Shown in pieces: positions 52,271-60,276 of a stretch of DNA of 64,000 bases. The stretch is from assembly GCF_014863545.1 (NCBI RefSeq), contig NZ_CP062260.1, forward strand, positions 1,240,001-1,304,000, written 5' to 3'. This DNA comes from Paenibacillus sp. JNUCC32. GTDB lineage: Bacteria; Bacillota; Bacilli; Paenibacillales; Paenibacillaceae. Position 1 is the first letter of the stretch, and each line of letters starts with the position of its first letter. The position numbers and the translations under genes were made by a program. The notes below the pieces were generated by a model, which did no database searches, had not been told where the DNA came from, and was given only the letters and a program-made list of their open reading frames with translations.

Positions 52271-52426
52271 ATGAAGGTTATTATCACGCAAGCCGAGGCG
52301 ATGCAAAAGAATATATGGGACGATATCATGTTGATGTTCGGAAGAACGGACGAGGATGAAGTGTGGGAGACGGAGCAGTTTATATTGACGGAGGAGCAAG
52401 CCCGTCAGCTCGGATTGCTTAAATAG
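52271..52426 (+). CDS. Small protein of unknown function
   Basis: A 51-residue acidic protein (MKVIITQAEAMQKNIWDDIM at the start, ending ARQLGLLK) with two predicted helices and no membrane segment. AGGAAAGGA lies about 12 bases upstream. It is followed directly by a terminator. I do not recognise a family; the coding reading rests on the start context and on the absence of any competing frame. It may be a peptide regulated with its neighbours. Confidence 0.6.
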   Translation: MKVIITQAEAMQKNIWDDIMLMFGRTDEDEVWETEQFILTEEQARQLGLLK

Positions 52427-52433
52427 AGAAGGA

Positions 52434-52466
52434 AGGGCCGCCATCACTGCGGCTCTTTTCTTCTTG
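52434..52466 (+). terminator. Terminator after the small protein gene
   Basis: AGGGCCGC and GCGGCTCT form a short stem (with one mismatch/G-U), followed by TTTCTTCTTG. Confidence 0.75.
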
Positions 52467-52499
52467 TTTTCCAACGGGGGGCTTTCGTTGTGGATCGTT

Positions 52500-52527
52500 T
52501 TGGCCCTTAACGAAATCATGTTATGAT
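52500..52527 (+). promoter_or_regulatory. Putative promoter of the GH3 lipoprotein gene
   Basis: TTGGCC (52500-52505), 16 bases, TATGAT (52522-52527), about 60 bases before the start codon. A small hairpin (CTCTG/CAGAG) follows it. Confidence 0.4.
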
Positions 52528-52586
52528 GGAAGGACTCTGCGGGACAGAGGGCGAATACAGTAGTGTGAACATGAAGGAAGGTGACA

Positions 52587-53930
52587 ATGTTGAAGCGAAG
52601 GACACCATGGATGAGCTTAACGATGCTGGTTGTCATCTTGCTGCTGGTTCTGGCAGGTTGCCAGGGCCGTTCGGAGACGGGGAATGCGGGCAATGATGGC
52701 CAAGGAACTTCGCCATCGGAGGTAGGACAGGACCAAAACCCGCCTTCTCAAGAGAATGACAATGAAACCGAGCCTCCGTCAGGCAGTACCGACAATGAAA
52801 GCGAGGACGGCAGCCTGCCTCCGAACGAAACCGAAGATGAGATCGCTGAGCTTATGAACGACATGACCGTCGAGGAGAAGATCGGCCAGCTGGTACTGGT
52901 CGGACTCGAAGGAACGGCCATCGATGAAACTTCGCGTAAATTGGTGAAGGATCACCATGTTGGCGGGTTTATCCTCTTCAAAGACAATATAGAGAGCGTA
53001 GAGCAGTCGGTAAAGCTGCTCAATGATCTGAAGGAAGCCAATGCTGCCAATCCGGTGCCCCTGTGGCTGAGTATAGACGAGGAGGGCGGACGGGTTACGC
53101 GTTTTCCCGAGGAATATGTAAAGCTGCCGTCAAGCGGCAAAGTCGGAAGCAAGGGGGATCTAGCGCTCACGAAGCGCGTTGGCGGCCTTATCGCGCAGAA
53201 GGTTGCGGGACTCGGGCTCAATATGGTATTCGCCCCGGTGCTGGACATTCATAGCAACCCGAACAATCCGGTCATCGGCGATCGATCCTTTGGCACTACG
53301 GCGGAGACCGTTACCGAGCATGGGATTGCCTCCATGAAGGGGATACAGGAGAAGGGAGTCGTTCCCGTCGTGAAGCATTTTCCAGGACATGGCGACACTT
53401 CGGTCGATTCCCACCTCGGTTTGCCCGTGGTGGAGCATGACTTGAAGCGTCTGCATGAAATGGAGCTGGTTCCGTTTCAACAAGCGATTAATGAAGGGGC
53501 CGATGTGGTCATGGTTGCGCATCTGCTCATGAAGAGCATCGATCCGGATACGCCATCCTCGTATTCAAAGCCCGTGATCAACGATTTGTTACGGGAAGAG
53601 ATGGGATTTAAGGGAGTTGTCATTACGGACGACATGACAATGGGTGCTATATCCGGCAGCACGGACGTAGGTGAGGCTTCCGTGAAATCCGTCGTCGCAG
53701 GAAGCAACATGGTACTGATCGGACATGAATATGCGCTGGAGGAAGCCGTCATCCAGGCATTGACCAAGGCTGTCCGGAGCGGCGTGATCCCGGAGGAGAT
53801 GCTGAACGACCGTGTAAGGGCGACGCTTGAGCTAAAGCACAAATATGAGCTAAGCGATGATCCCGTAAAGGCTCCCGATATAAAGCCGTTAAATCAGCAT
53901 ACGAAAGCAGTACTAGATCAAATGAAGTAA
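52587..53930 (+). CDS. nagZ: Beta-N-acetylhexosaminidase, GH3 lipoprotein
   Basis: A 447-residue cell-surface enzyme. The lipoprotein signal ends in LLVLAGC (Cys25 or so) and is followed by a Pro/Asn/Glu/Ser-rich linker (about 26-85). The GH3 barrel starts near 92 (MTVEEKIGQLVLVGLEG). Motifs include IDEEGGRVTRF, MVFAPVLDIHSNPNNPVIGD, VVKHFPGHGDTSVDSHLGLP (the His-containing loop that replaces the usual acid/base in NagZ enzymes) and VVITDDMTMGAI with the nucleophile Asp. It removes N-acetylglucosamine from muropeptides or chitin oligosaccharides outside the membrane. The ATG at 52587 has AAGGAAGGTGA upstream. Confidence 0.93.
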   Translation: MLKRRTPWMSLTMLVVILLLVLAGCQGRSETGNAGNDGQGTSPSEVGQDQNPPSQENDNETEPPSGSTDNESEDGSLPPNETEDEIAELMNDMTVEEKIGQLVLVGLEGTAIDETSRKLVKDHHVGGFILFKDNIESVEQSVKLLNDLKEANAANPVPLWLSIDEEGGRVTRFPEEYVKLPSSGKVGSKGDLALTKRVGGLIAQKVAGLGLNMVFAPVLDIHSNPNNPVIGDRSFGTTAETVTEHGIASMKGIQEKGVVPVVKHFPGHGDTSVDSHLGLPVVEHDLKRLHEMELVPFQQAINEGADVVMVAHLLMKSIDPDTPSSYSKPVINDLLREEMGFKGVVITDDMTMGAISGSTDVGEASVKSVVAGSNMVLIGHEYALEEAVIQALTKAVRSGVIPEEMLNDRVRATLELKHKYELSDDPVKAPDIKPLNQHTKAVLDQMK

Positions 53931-53955
53931 ACGTAACATATGTAATAGGAATATA

Positions 53956-53986
53956 TAAAAACCCGATCTCAGAGTTGAGATCGGGT
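53956..53986. terminator. Hairpin with a T-run only on the minus strand
   Basis: ACCCGATCTCA and TGAGATCGGGT form a perfect 11-bp stem with a 4-base loop after the GH3 gene. The T-rich flank is on the left (TTTTTATAT on the minus strand), so it would stop leftward rather than rightward transcripts, although no leftward gene is near. Confidence 0.6.
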
Positions 53987-54011
53987 ACAACGGACTAGAA
54001 TATATTAGAAG

Positions 54012-54040
54012 TTGATATAGTCTATAAAATATGCTAGAAT
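54012..54040 (+). promoter_or_regulatory. Promoter of the sigma-factor gene
   Basis: TTGATA (54012-54017), 17 bases, TAGAAT (54035-54040), with a TG near the -10 box. The leader of about 80 bases to the start at 54129 holds no hairpin. Confidence 0.7.
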
Positions 54041-54128
54041 GAAGGATAAATAACTATTGGTTTAATGTCATAATGATCTAATGCTAGATTAGCATGAAAA
54101 TATGGGATTGTCAACAGGGGGGCATAGA

Positions 54129-55079
54129 ATGGAGAACCGTCAGAGTGCGGATTTTGCATTGGAACGCGAGGTTACGGATACAGAGAAATCGGCTAATTCT
54201 CCAACAGAGGATTTTTCGGTTCACGACGATCTCTCGCTTCCGCCAGGCATCAAGATTAGCGATCCAGTTCGCATGTACCTGAAAGAAATCGGTCGTGTTC
54301 CCCTCCTCTCAGCCGATGAAGAAGTGGAACTGTCCAAACGTATAGAGGAGGGAGATGAGGAAGCGAAACGCCGTTTGGCCGAAGCGAATCTTCGTCTCGT
54401 TGTTAGTATAGCAAGACGCTATGCCGGTCGTGGAATGCAGTTCCTTGATCTGATCCAGGAAGGCAACATGGGCTTGATCAAAGCGGTGGAGAAATTCGAC
54501 TACTCCAAGGGCTTTAAGTTCAGCACCTATGCCACTTGGTGGATTCGTCAGGCGATTACCCGCTCGATCGCCGACCAGGCCAGAACCATCCGGATTCCGG
54601 TGCATATGGTGGAAACGATCAATAAACTTGTGCGTGTCTCCAGACAGCTCCTTCAGGAGCTGGGCCGCGAACCGACGCCGGAAGAAATCGGCAAGGAGAT
54701 GGACATCTCACCGGAGAAAGTGCGCGAGATCCAGAAGGTATCCCAGGAACCCGTGTCCCTGGAAACGCCTGTCGGAGAGGAAAGCGACTCCAACCTGGGC
54801 GATTTCATCGAGGATCAGGATGCGTTGGCACCCGCAGATGCGGCGGCTTTCGAGCTGCTGAAGGAACAGCTGGAGGAAGTGCTCGATACGCTTACCGAGC
54901 GTGAAGAGAACGTGCTTCGGCTTCGTTTTGGACTCGAGGACGGACGGACCCGTACGCTGGAAGAGGTGGGGCAGGTGTTCGGCGTAACGCGCGAACGCAT
55001 CCGCCAGATCGAGGCGAAGGCGCTCCGTAAATTGCGTCATCCGAGCCGCAGCAAGCGTCTCAAGGATTTCCTCGAATAA
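54129..55079 (+). CDS. RpoD/SigA-family RNA polymerase sigma factor lacking region 1.1
   Basis: A 316-residue sigma-70 protein. Region 1.2 ([20 protein letters not shown]), region 2 ([20 protein letters not shown] then [40 protein letters not shown]), region 3 and region 4 ([40 protein letters not shown]) all match primary sigma factors closely. The residues that read the -10 and -35 boxes are retained, so it should use SigA-type promoters. The N-terminal about 45 residues differ from the acidic region 1.1 of RpoD, and there is no dnaG gene beside it, so it is more likely a paralogue than the housekeeping SigA. The start at 54129 follows AGGGGGG by 7 bases; an earlier ATG at 54102 has no site. 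Confidence 0.9.
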   Translation: MENRQSADFALEREVTDTEKSANSPTEDFSVHDDLSLPPGIKISDPVRMYLKEIGRVPLLSADEEVELSKRIEEGDEEAKRRLAEANLRLVVSIARRYAGRGMQFLDLIQEGNMGLIKAVEKFDYSKGFKFSTYATWWIRQAITRSIADQARTIRIPVHMVETINKLVRVSRQLLQELGREPTPEEIGKEMDISPEKVREIQKVSQEPVSLETPVGEESDSNLGDFIEDQDALAPADAAAFELLKEQLEEVLDTLTEREENVLRLRFGLEDGRTRTLEEVGQVFGVTRERIRQIEAKALRKLRHPSRSKRLKDFLE

Positions 55080-55110
55080 ATCTTGGTAACGGATCATCTG
55101 ATGATGAACG

Positions 55111-55154
55111 AATCCCTGGTTACGGTCTACGAGCCGTAATCCAGGGATTTTTTG
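55111..55154 (+). terminator. Terminator after the sigma-factor gene
   Basis: AATCCCTGGTTACGG pairs with CCGTAATCCAGGGATT (one bulge) across an 8-base loop, followed by TTTTGC. Confidence 0.88.
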
Positions 55155-55180
55155 CTATATGGCCAGGATTTCGCCCCAGA

Positions 55181-55210
55181 TTGACACCATCCGAGTAGTT
55201 GCATCATAAT
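55181..55210 (+). promoter_or_regulatory. Promoter of the MurB-like gene
   Basis: TTGACA (55181-55186), 18 bases, CATAAT (55205-55210), about 60 bases before the start codon. Confidence 0.65.
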
Positions 55211-55271
55211 GATGTAACATCCCCACATTTAGTAAGGGTTGTTGTGCCTAATGTGAAGAATAGGGAGTGAC

Positions 55272-56303
55272 ATGTCTACGATGACTTTACATACATCTGC
55301 TATTGACCGATTGTGCAAGCGCAATGTGGAGCTGTCTGCCTTTTCGACGTACGGGATCGGCGGTTCAGCCAATTATCTGGCCATGCCTGAAACGGCAGCC
55401 GACCTGGCGGAACTTTTGCAGGATTGCAAAAAACGCGGGTTGCCATGGTACATTTTCGGAATGGGCTCCAATATCCTGTTCCCGGACGAACCGAAACACG
55501 ATCTGGTCTTTATCTCGCTGAAAAACCTGGTGGAGCTGCAGGCTTCGGGAGACAAATGGTACGTTTCATCCGGAACGCCGATGTCCCTGCTTTCCTTGAT
55601 GGGGTTAATGGGCGGAACCGATTTGCTCGACTTTACTTTTTTGCTGCCGGGCTGCGTAGGCGCCGGCATCTATATGAACGCCAAATATAATGCGCGCCAA
55701 ATCTGCGATATCCTGGATACGGTATATTATATCGATACGATGGATCCGGGCCTGAAGGTGCAGTCCATTGCGGCGGGGGACTGTTTATTCGCATACAAGC
55801 AATCCATCTTCCAGCAGCATCCATGGATCATCGTAGGCGCCGATCTCAACATACCGGTCAGCTCGGAGGAGCAGATCCATTCGACTTCGGCGCTGCTCGC
55901 GGAGTGGAAGAGCCGCGGCAGCCATCCGTCCTCGCTGCCGTCCTTTTTCTCGTTCTTTCTGGGCGAGGTCCATGCTTTGGCCGGAAGGGGAATCGAGACG
56001 CCGCAGTCGATGCTCGACATCATCAAGTACCGGACGAGTAAGCGTCATTTCGACTATCCGTCCTGCGGTTCCGTATTCAAGAACAATTACGATTACGGGG
56101 TAGCCGTAGGCTCGCTCGTGGACCAGCTGAATATGAAGGGGACCGAATACGGAGGCGCCATCATTTCTCCGCACCACGGCAACATGATTCTGAACCAGAA
56201 GCATGCAAAGGCAACGGACATTCTGTACTTGATGAATCTGATTTCGGAGTCGATCAACAACCAATTCGGGTTCGTTCCGGAACCGGAGATTGTATTGGTA
56301 TAA
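55272..56303 (+). CDS. Divergent MurB-like FAD protein
   Basis: A 343-residue protein with the overall MurB layout. The FAD domain shows SAFSTYGIGGSANYLAMPET, FGMGSNILFPDE and FLLPGCVGAGIYMNA, which replaces the GIPGSVGGAVYMNAGAYG of MurB. The C-terminal domain retains the catalytic-type Ser in PSCGSVFKNNY, GAIISPHHGNMILN and the final Glu region PEPEIVLV. UDP-N-acetylmuramate dehydrogenase reduces enolpyruvyl-UDP-GlcNAc in peptidoglycan synthesis. The number of departures from MurB, including about 30 extra residues near 225-255, suggests a paralogue with another substrate. It is separate from any murein gene cluster. GGGAGTGA precedes the ATG. Confidence 0.78.
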   Translation: MSTMTLHTSAIDRLCKRNVELSAFSTYGIGGSANYLAMPETAADLAELLQDCKKRGLPWYIFGMGSNILFPDEPKHDLVFISLKNLVELQASGDKWYVSSGTPMSLLSLMGLMGGTDLLDFTFLLPGCVGAGIYMNAKYNARQICDILDTVYYIDTMDPGLKVQSIAAGDCLFAYKQSIFQQHPWIIVGADLNIPVSSEEQIHSTSALLAEWKSRGSHPSSLPSFFSFFLGEVHALAGRGIETPQSMLDIIKYRTSKRHFDYPSCGSVFKNNYDYGVAVGSLVDQLNMKGTEYGGAIISPHHGNMILNQKHAKATDILYLMNLISESINNQFGFVPEPEIVLV

Positions 56304-56334
56304 ACGCTCTCTGAAAATAATCTCTGTAAAGGAA

Positions 56335-56363
56335 TTGGAATAAGTAGAATTTAACGCTATAAT
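56335..56363 (+). promoter_or_regulatory. Promoter of ppaC
   Basis: TTGGAA (56335-56340), 17 bases, TATAAT (56358-56363), about 67 bases before the start codon. Confidence 0.68.
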
Positions 56364-56429
56364 CAGATAGGTGATCATCTGTTTATTGGTATAAACGATG
56401 AAATTCATGTTGCGAGAGGGGCATTAAAT

Positions 56430-57359
56430 ATGGCTAAAACTTTAATTTTTGGACACAAAAATCCGGATACGGACACCATCTGCTCTGCTATTGCATATGC
56501 TGACTTGAAGAACCAGCTTGGTCTTTCGGCCGAGCCCGTGCGTCTTGGCGACGTTAACGGCGAAACGCAGTACGCGCTCGATTTCTTCAAAGTAGAGGCG
56601 CCTCGCCTCGTTGAGACGGTTGCAAACGAAGCGCAGGACGTTATTCTCGTGGACCATAACGAGCGTCAGCAAAGCGCCAGCGACATTGATCAGGTTCGCG
56701 TAATCGAGGTTATCGATCATCACCGCATCGCTAATTTTGAGACAAGCCATCCGCTGTACTACCGTGCGGAGCCTGTCGGCTGCACTGCTACCATCCTGAA
56801 CAAGATTTATAAGGAGAAGGGCGTAGCCGTTCGCAAAGAAATTGCCGGCTTGATGCTGTCCGCGATCATCTCGGACTCCCTCTTGTTCAAATCTCCAACC
56901 TGCACGGACGAGGATGTGGCTGCTGCTCGCGAGCTGGCTGAAATCGCCGGCGTGGATGCCGACAGTTATGGTTTGGACATGCTCAAGGCAGGTGCCGATC
57001 TGAGCGACAAAACCATCGCTCAATTGATCTCCCTCGATGCCAAGGAATTCCAAATGGGCGGTGCCAAAGTCGAAATCGCCCAGGTCAACGCGGTGGATAC
57101 GAATGATGTATTGTCCCGCCAAGCAGAACTCGAGGATGCGATTCAATCGATTATTACGGACAAAAACCTGGACTTGTTTGTCTTCGTGGTGACGGACATC
57201 CTGAACAACGATTCCATCGCGCTGGCGCTCGGTAAAGAGTCCAAAGCCGTGGAGAGAGCGTACAATGTATCTCTGTCGGAGAACAAGGCGCTTCTTAAAG
57301 GCGTGGTTTCCCGTAAATCGCAGATCGTTCCGGTTCTGACCGAAGCATTCAATCAATAA
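56430..57359 (+). CDS. ppaC: Manganese-dependent inorganic pyrophosphatase
   Basis: A 309-residue family II pyrophosphatase of the DHH superfamily, which hydrolyses pyrophosphate to drive biosynthesis. Metal and catalytic motifs appear in order: [36 protein letters not shown] and [11 protein letters not shown] in the N-terminal domain (about 1-190), and the C-terminal substrate loop [14 protein letters not shown] with the Ser-Arg-Lys motif (about residue 296). The length matches PpaC (about 309). No CBS regulatory domains are present. The start at 56430 has GAGAGGGGC upstream. A terminator follows at 57374. Confidence 0.97.
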   Translation: MAKTLIFGHKNPDTDTICSAIAYADLKNQLGLSAEPVRLGDVNGETQYALDFFKVEAPRLVETVANEAQDVILVDHNERQQSASDIDQVRVIEVIDHHRIANFETSHPLYYRAEPVGCTATILNKIYKEKGVAVRKEIAGLMLSAIISDSLLFKSPTCTDEDVAAARELAEIAGVDADSYGLDMLKAGADLSDKTIAQLISLDAKEFQMGGAKVEIAQVNAVDTNDVLSRQAELEDAIQSIITDKNLDLFVFVVTDILNNDSIALALGKESKAVERAYNVSLSENKALLKGVVSRKSQIVPVLTEAFNQ

Positions 57360-57373
57360 TAGCTGGTTATAGG

Positions 57374-57426
57374 AACAAGCCTGACCATCGACTGAGGAAT
57401 CAGCGGGGCGGGCTTGTTTTTGTTTT
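57374..57426 (+). terminator. Terminator after ppaC
   Basis: AACAAGCC and GGCTTGTT form an 8-bp stem around a loop with an inner hairpin (CTGA/TCAG), followed by TTTTGTTTTG. Confidence 0.8.
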
Positions 57427-57496
57427 GCTGTTTTCTCGCATTCTGCATCATGCAGGACCGCTCCAATCGATATGAAGCGCTTTCGAAAATTGAAAT

Positions 57497-57552
57497 ATTG
57501 TAATGAAATTACATCGAAATGACATCCTTTTTACGGCGGCGATTCGTATAAT
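57497..57552 (+). promoter_or_regulatory. PhoP-box-like repeats with a TATAAT -10 box
   Basis: Four hexamers at an 11-base period: ATTGTA (57497), ATTACA (57508), ATGACA (57519), TTTACG (57530), then TATAAT at 57547-57552. The 11-base gap between the last repeat and the -10 box fits B. subtilis PhoP-activated promoters. Three of the four repeats are close to the consensus. An overlapping palindrome (TGTAATGAAATTACA, 57499-57513) is an alternative reading. The remaining leader to 57704 holds a short palindrome (CCCAAGAATTGGG) and no gene. Confidence 0.42.
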
Positions 57553-57704
57553 GAAGGAAAGAAATAGGAACGACAAGTACATAGGTGTTTCAAATCCCAA
57601 GAATTGGGTTAATGACCATTAATGTTTGTTGAGTCGGATTCCAAGGCAGAAAGTAGTATAAATCTGATCTTTCAATAGAAGTATGAAGAGGGAGCGATGA
57701 GAAG

Positions 57705-58220
57705 ATGAAGAAGTCGGCTTGGAAATTGGGAGCAATGATGCTGCTTGTCCTGATCATGATGACAACCGTCGGTGTAGCCTCAGGCAACAATTATGAGCCG
57801 GTTCCGAAAGCTTCGAATCAGGAAGCTTCCTACATAAACGGACTGGAGATCAAAGACGGCAAGGTCTTTCTTCTAGTAGATCCTATCGAGTGGTATGAGG
57901 GAGAGGAAGCGAATCAGGTGTTCCGCGAACGGGAGCAGGACCCTGAGATGACCGAGGCCCCCGACGGCTATTATATCGTGAACGATACGGAAGAGCATAT
58001 CGAACTTCCGGTAGCGGACGATGCAGAAGTGCTGCTCCAGCTGTACGACCATACCGGACGATATGAGGATGCCCAGATTTCCTGGAATCAGCCGGTGAGC
58101 CTGAGCAAATTCGCGGACATTTACAAAAAGGATGATATCGTGGACATGAAATGGTTTCCCTTTCATATTACCGTTGAAGACGGCGTCGTCGTGAAGATCA
58201 TCCAACAGTATGTACCTTAA
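57705..58220 (+). CDS. Secreted or membrane-anchored protein of unknown function
   Basis: A 171-residue protein with a signal peptide (MKKSAWKLGAMMLLVLIMMT, possible cleavage near residue 25-28) and an acidic mature part of about 145 residues, rich in Glu/Asp/Tyr (VDPIEWYEGEEANQVFRERE, YYIVNDTEEHIELPVADDAE). No cysteine follows the signal, so it is not a lipoprotein. I do not recognise the family. A Pho-box-like array and a -10 box lie about 150 bases upstream, hinting at phosphate control. The ATG has GAGGGAGCG upstream. Confidence 0.72.
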   Translation: MKKSAWKLGAMMLLVLIMMTTVGVASGNNYEPVPKASNQEASYINGLEIKDGKVFLLVDPIEWYEGEEANQVFREREQDPEMTEAPDGYYIVNDTEEHIELPVADDAEVLLQLYDHTGRYEDAQISWNQPVSLSKFADIYKKDDIVDMKWFPFHITVEDGVVVKIIQQYVP

Positions 58221-58254
58221 TTTATCATGAAAAATAGAGAAGCGAACTGATGAA

Positions 58255-58308
58255 GAGCCGCTCCATTTCGGTTAATCCTACCGAGGGGCGGCTCTTAAGT
58301 TTGTTTGT
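58255..58308 (+). terminator. Terminator after the secreted protein gene
   Basis: AGAGCCGCTCC pairs with GGGGCGGCTCT with an inner TCGGT/ACCGA hairpin, followed by TAAGTTTGTTTG. It also faces the convergent gene at 58325. Confidence 0.7.
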
Positions 58309-58324
58309 AAGCTAACGGCAAGCG

Positions 58325-59068
58325 TTAACCGGCATCTTTGCTGTAGTGCTGGTGTTTCATCGGTTTGATTTTACCGTTGACCACGTCGCTGACGAAGGGG
58401 GCTATCTTGGATTTCCGTTCTTCGTATTCTTCCTTCGTCACCTTGCCCTCGGACAGCTTCCGATCCAGGCGCTTCGTGAGTGCCTGGACTTGCTGATCAA
58501 TGACGGACTGGACGGGTACGCCTTGCTCCTTCGCGATCTGGGCCAGCGATTTTCCGGATTGCAGCGATGCTTTGAGTTGGTCCGGCGTTGTCTTCAGCAG
58601 CTTGGCCAGCTCGTCGCTATCCGAGATCAGCCGGCCGTGCCGCTGATGCATCCGCTGCTTGTGCCATCCGCCCTTGGCGTCAAGCAGTTTATCCGCCGCT
58701 GCGGAGTAATCGATGGATTTGCCCAGCTGCTTTGGATGGGAAGCGATTTTCTCCTTCAGCAGCTCCATGATCTTGGCTTTCATGGCATCCCGCGATACGC
58801 CTTGCTCTTTGGCTATTTCCGCGAGGGTCGAGGTTTTGAGTTTATCCCGGAGAACTTGCGGCTCCAGCTTCAGAAACTCGGAGATGGCCTTGAACATATG
58901 GCCGGGTTTATGTTGCCCGCGTTCGTCCTTGGACGAAGGAACAGCCGGTGATTCCGATCGCTGTCCGATCGGTTCCGCCGAAACCGAGACGGGAAGATAA
59001 GCGAGGCCCATGACTACAGCGATGGCGAGCAGCACCAGCCGCTTCACTGACTTCATGTGGGTTGTCAT
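58325..59068 (-). CDS. Secreted protein with two HTH-like repeats
   Basis: A 247-residue exported protein. It has a signal peptide ending in SVSA near residue 31, then a basic mature region. Two similar units occur: LRDKLKTSTLAEIAKEQGVS (about 74-93) and LKASLQSGKSLAQIAKEQGV (about 165-184), both with IAKEQGV, each preceded by a leucine-rich helix (FLKLEPQVL and LAKLLKTTPDQL). They look like HTH motifs, but the export signal argues against DNA binding. Similar repeated LxxLLGLs-type motifs occur in uncharacterised Bacillales secreted proteins. The start at 59068 has AAAGGCGG upstream. Role unknown. Confidence 0.75.
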   Translation of the reverse strand: MTTHMKSVKRLVLLAIAVVMGLAYLPVSVSAEPIGQRSESPAVPSSKDERGQHKPGHMFKAISEFLKLEPQVLRDKLKTSTLAEIAKEQGVSRDAMKAKIMELLKEKIASHPKQLGKSIDYSAAADKLLDAKGGWHKQRMHQRHGRLISDSDELAKLLKTTPDQLKASLQSGKSLAQIAKEQGVPVQSVIDQQVQALTKRLDRKLSEGKVTKEEYEERKSKIAPFVSDVVNGKIKPMKHQHYSKDAG

Positions 59069-59136
59069 TGTTGTTTACCGCCTTTCATGTTGTTGGTCTT
59101 ACAGTCCATCATTCTTTCCCGCTAAACTGAACTCAT

Positions 59137-59169
59137 CCTTAAAATAACCTTAAAATAGGATGAAAATAC
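59137..59169. promoter_or_regulatory. Three 11-base direct repeats between divergent genes
   Basis: CCTTAAAATAA (59137-59147), CCTTAAAATAG (59148-59158) and GATGAAAATAC (59159-59169) lie head to tail with no spacer. Such an 11-base period fits OmpR-family response-regulator sites. The region lies upstream of the leftward secreted protein gene and the rightward ABC receptor gene. Confidence 0.4.
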
Positions 59170-59350
59170 ATAAATTTCATGCGAATGGTGAAAAGTGGCC
59201 ATTCTATGAAACTATCGACTCTTCTCTGCTAATATGCTATCATGGAGTCTTGATAACGTATTAAAGTGAAAAAGCAGTTATGCATAGGACGAGGATTGAT
59301 GCAGATCCCAGGATATGACTGCGCTTAACGTCTACGAGGGGGATTTTCTG

Positions 59351-60118
59351 GTGAAAAAGATAGCATCCGTGTTAGCAGGCTTCATGCTTTTATTAACGGT
59401 AGTCGGCTGTTCGAGCTCGGCAAGCGGGGGGAATGAGCTGGTGGTCGGAATTGACGACAAGTTCGCGCCCATGGGATTCCGCGACGAGAGCAATGAAATT
59501 GTCGGCTTTGATATTGATTATGCCCGCGCAGCCGCCGAGAAAATGGGCAAGGAAGTCAAGTTCCAGCCAATTGACTGGAAAGCGAAGGAATCCGAGCTTA
59601 GCAGCGGCCGCATTGACTTGATCTGGAACGGTTATACCATCACCGATGAGCGCAAGGAGAAAGTGCTGTTCACCAAGCCTTATCTGGAGAACAGTCAGGT
59701 GGTGGCGGTGCTGAACGATTCGGATATCGCAACGATCGGCGATTTGGCCGGCAAACAGGTCGGATTGCAGTCGCTATCCTCGGCAGCCGACGCGCTTAGC
59801 GCCAATGCCATTCACGAGCAAGTGAAGAACATTTCCGAATTTCCCGATAACGTGCTGGCATTGAGCGATTTGAAGAATGGACGCGTAGACGCCGTGATCA
59901 TTGACGAAGTGGTCATGAAATACTACATGTCCAAGGAAGAGGGAACGTACAAGATTTTGGAGGAGTCCCTGGCACCGGAGCAGTACGGGATCGGAGTTAA
60001 GAAAGGCAATGAGGAACTGCTGGAAAGCCTCCAGAAAGCCTTGGACGAAATGAATGCCGACGGCACGGCCGCCAAGATTTCCGAGAAGTGGTTCGGGGAA
60101 GACAAAGTGTTGAAGTAG
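59351..60118 (+). CDS. Polar amino acid ABC transporter, substrate-binding lipoprotein
   Basis: A 255-residue solute receptor of SBP family 3. The lipoprotein signal runs from the GTG start at 59351 to a VVGC box (FMLLLTVVG then Cys). The domain shows LVVGIDDKFAPMGFRDESNE, IVGFDIDYARAAAEKMGK, WKAKESELSSGRIDLIWNGY, TITDERKEKVLFTKPYLENS and YGIGVKKGNEELLESLQKAL. It resembles cystine, glutamine or histidine receptors; the ligand is not identifiable. The start is chosen because GAGGGGGA lies 7 bases upstream; an ATG at 59315 has no site. Two hairpins separate it from the permease gene. Confidence 0.9.
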   Translation: MKKIASVLAGFMLLLTVVGCSSSASGGNELVVGIDDKFAPMGFRDESNEIVGFDIDYARAAAEKMGKEVKFQPIDWKAKESELSSGRIDLIWNGYTITDERKEKVLFTKPYLENSQVVAVLNDSDIATIGDLAGKQVGLQSLSSAADALSANAIHEQVKNISEFPDNVLALSDLKNGRVDAVIIDEVVMKYYMSKEEGTYKILEESLAPEQYGIGVKKGNEELLESLQKALDEMNADGTAAKISEKWFGEDKVLK

Positions 60119-60129
60119 GCATTCCCAAG

Positions 60130-60202
60130 AGGTTGGTCATCCAACCTCCCCATAGGTATTCCAAGAAACCGGACTTTGACCAAAGGCTCCGGTTTTCTGT
60201 TC
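60130..60202 (+). terminator. Two hairpins between the receptor and permease genes
   Basis: AGGTTGG/CCAACCT (60130-60147) is followed by AAACCGGA-CTTTG pairing with CAAAG-GC-TCCGGTTT (60166-60195), then TCTGTTC. The second resembles a terminator. It may reduce permease and ATPase expression relative to the receptor. Confidence 0.7.
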
Positions 60203-60276
60203 CAATCGGTCGGTACAATGAAATCATCGGAGAACTTCAGCATTCCGGAAGTTTTTCCATTAGGAGTTAAGCAGAT

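Noticed and set aside
57470..57495. Palindrome-like GAAGCGCTTTC as a cre site
   Set aside because: One base short of the 14-base cre pattern and positioned upstream of the promoter; treated as chance.
57551..57622. 23-codon frame in the leader after the Pho-like box
   Set aside because: No ribosome site; the start falls within the promoter -10 box region.
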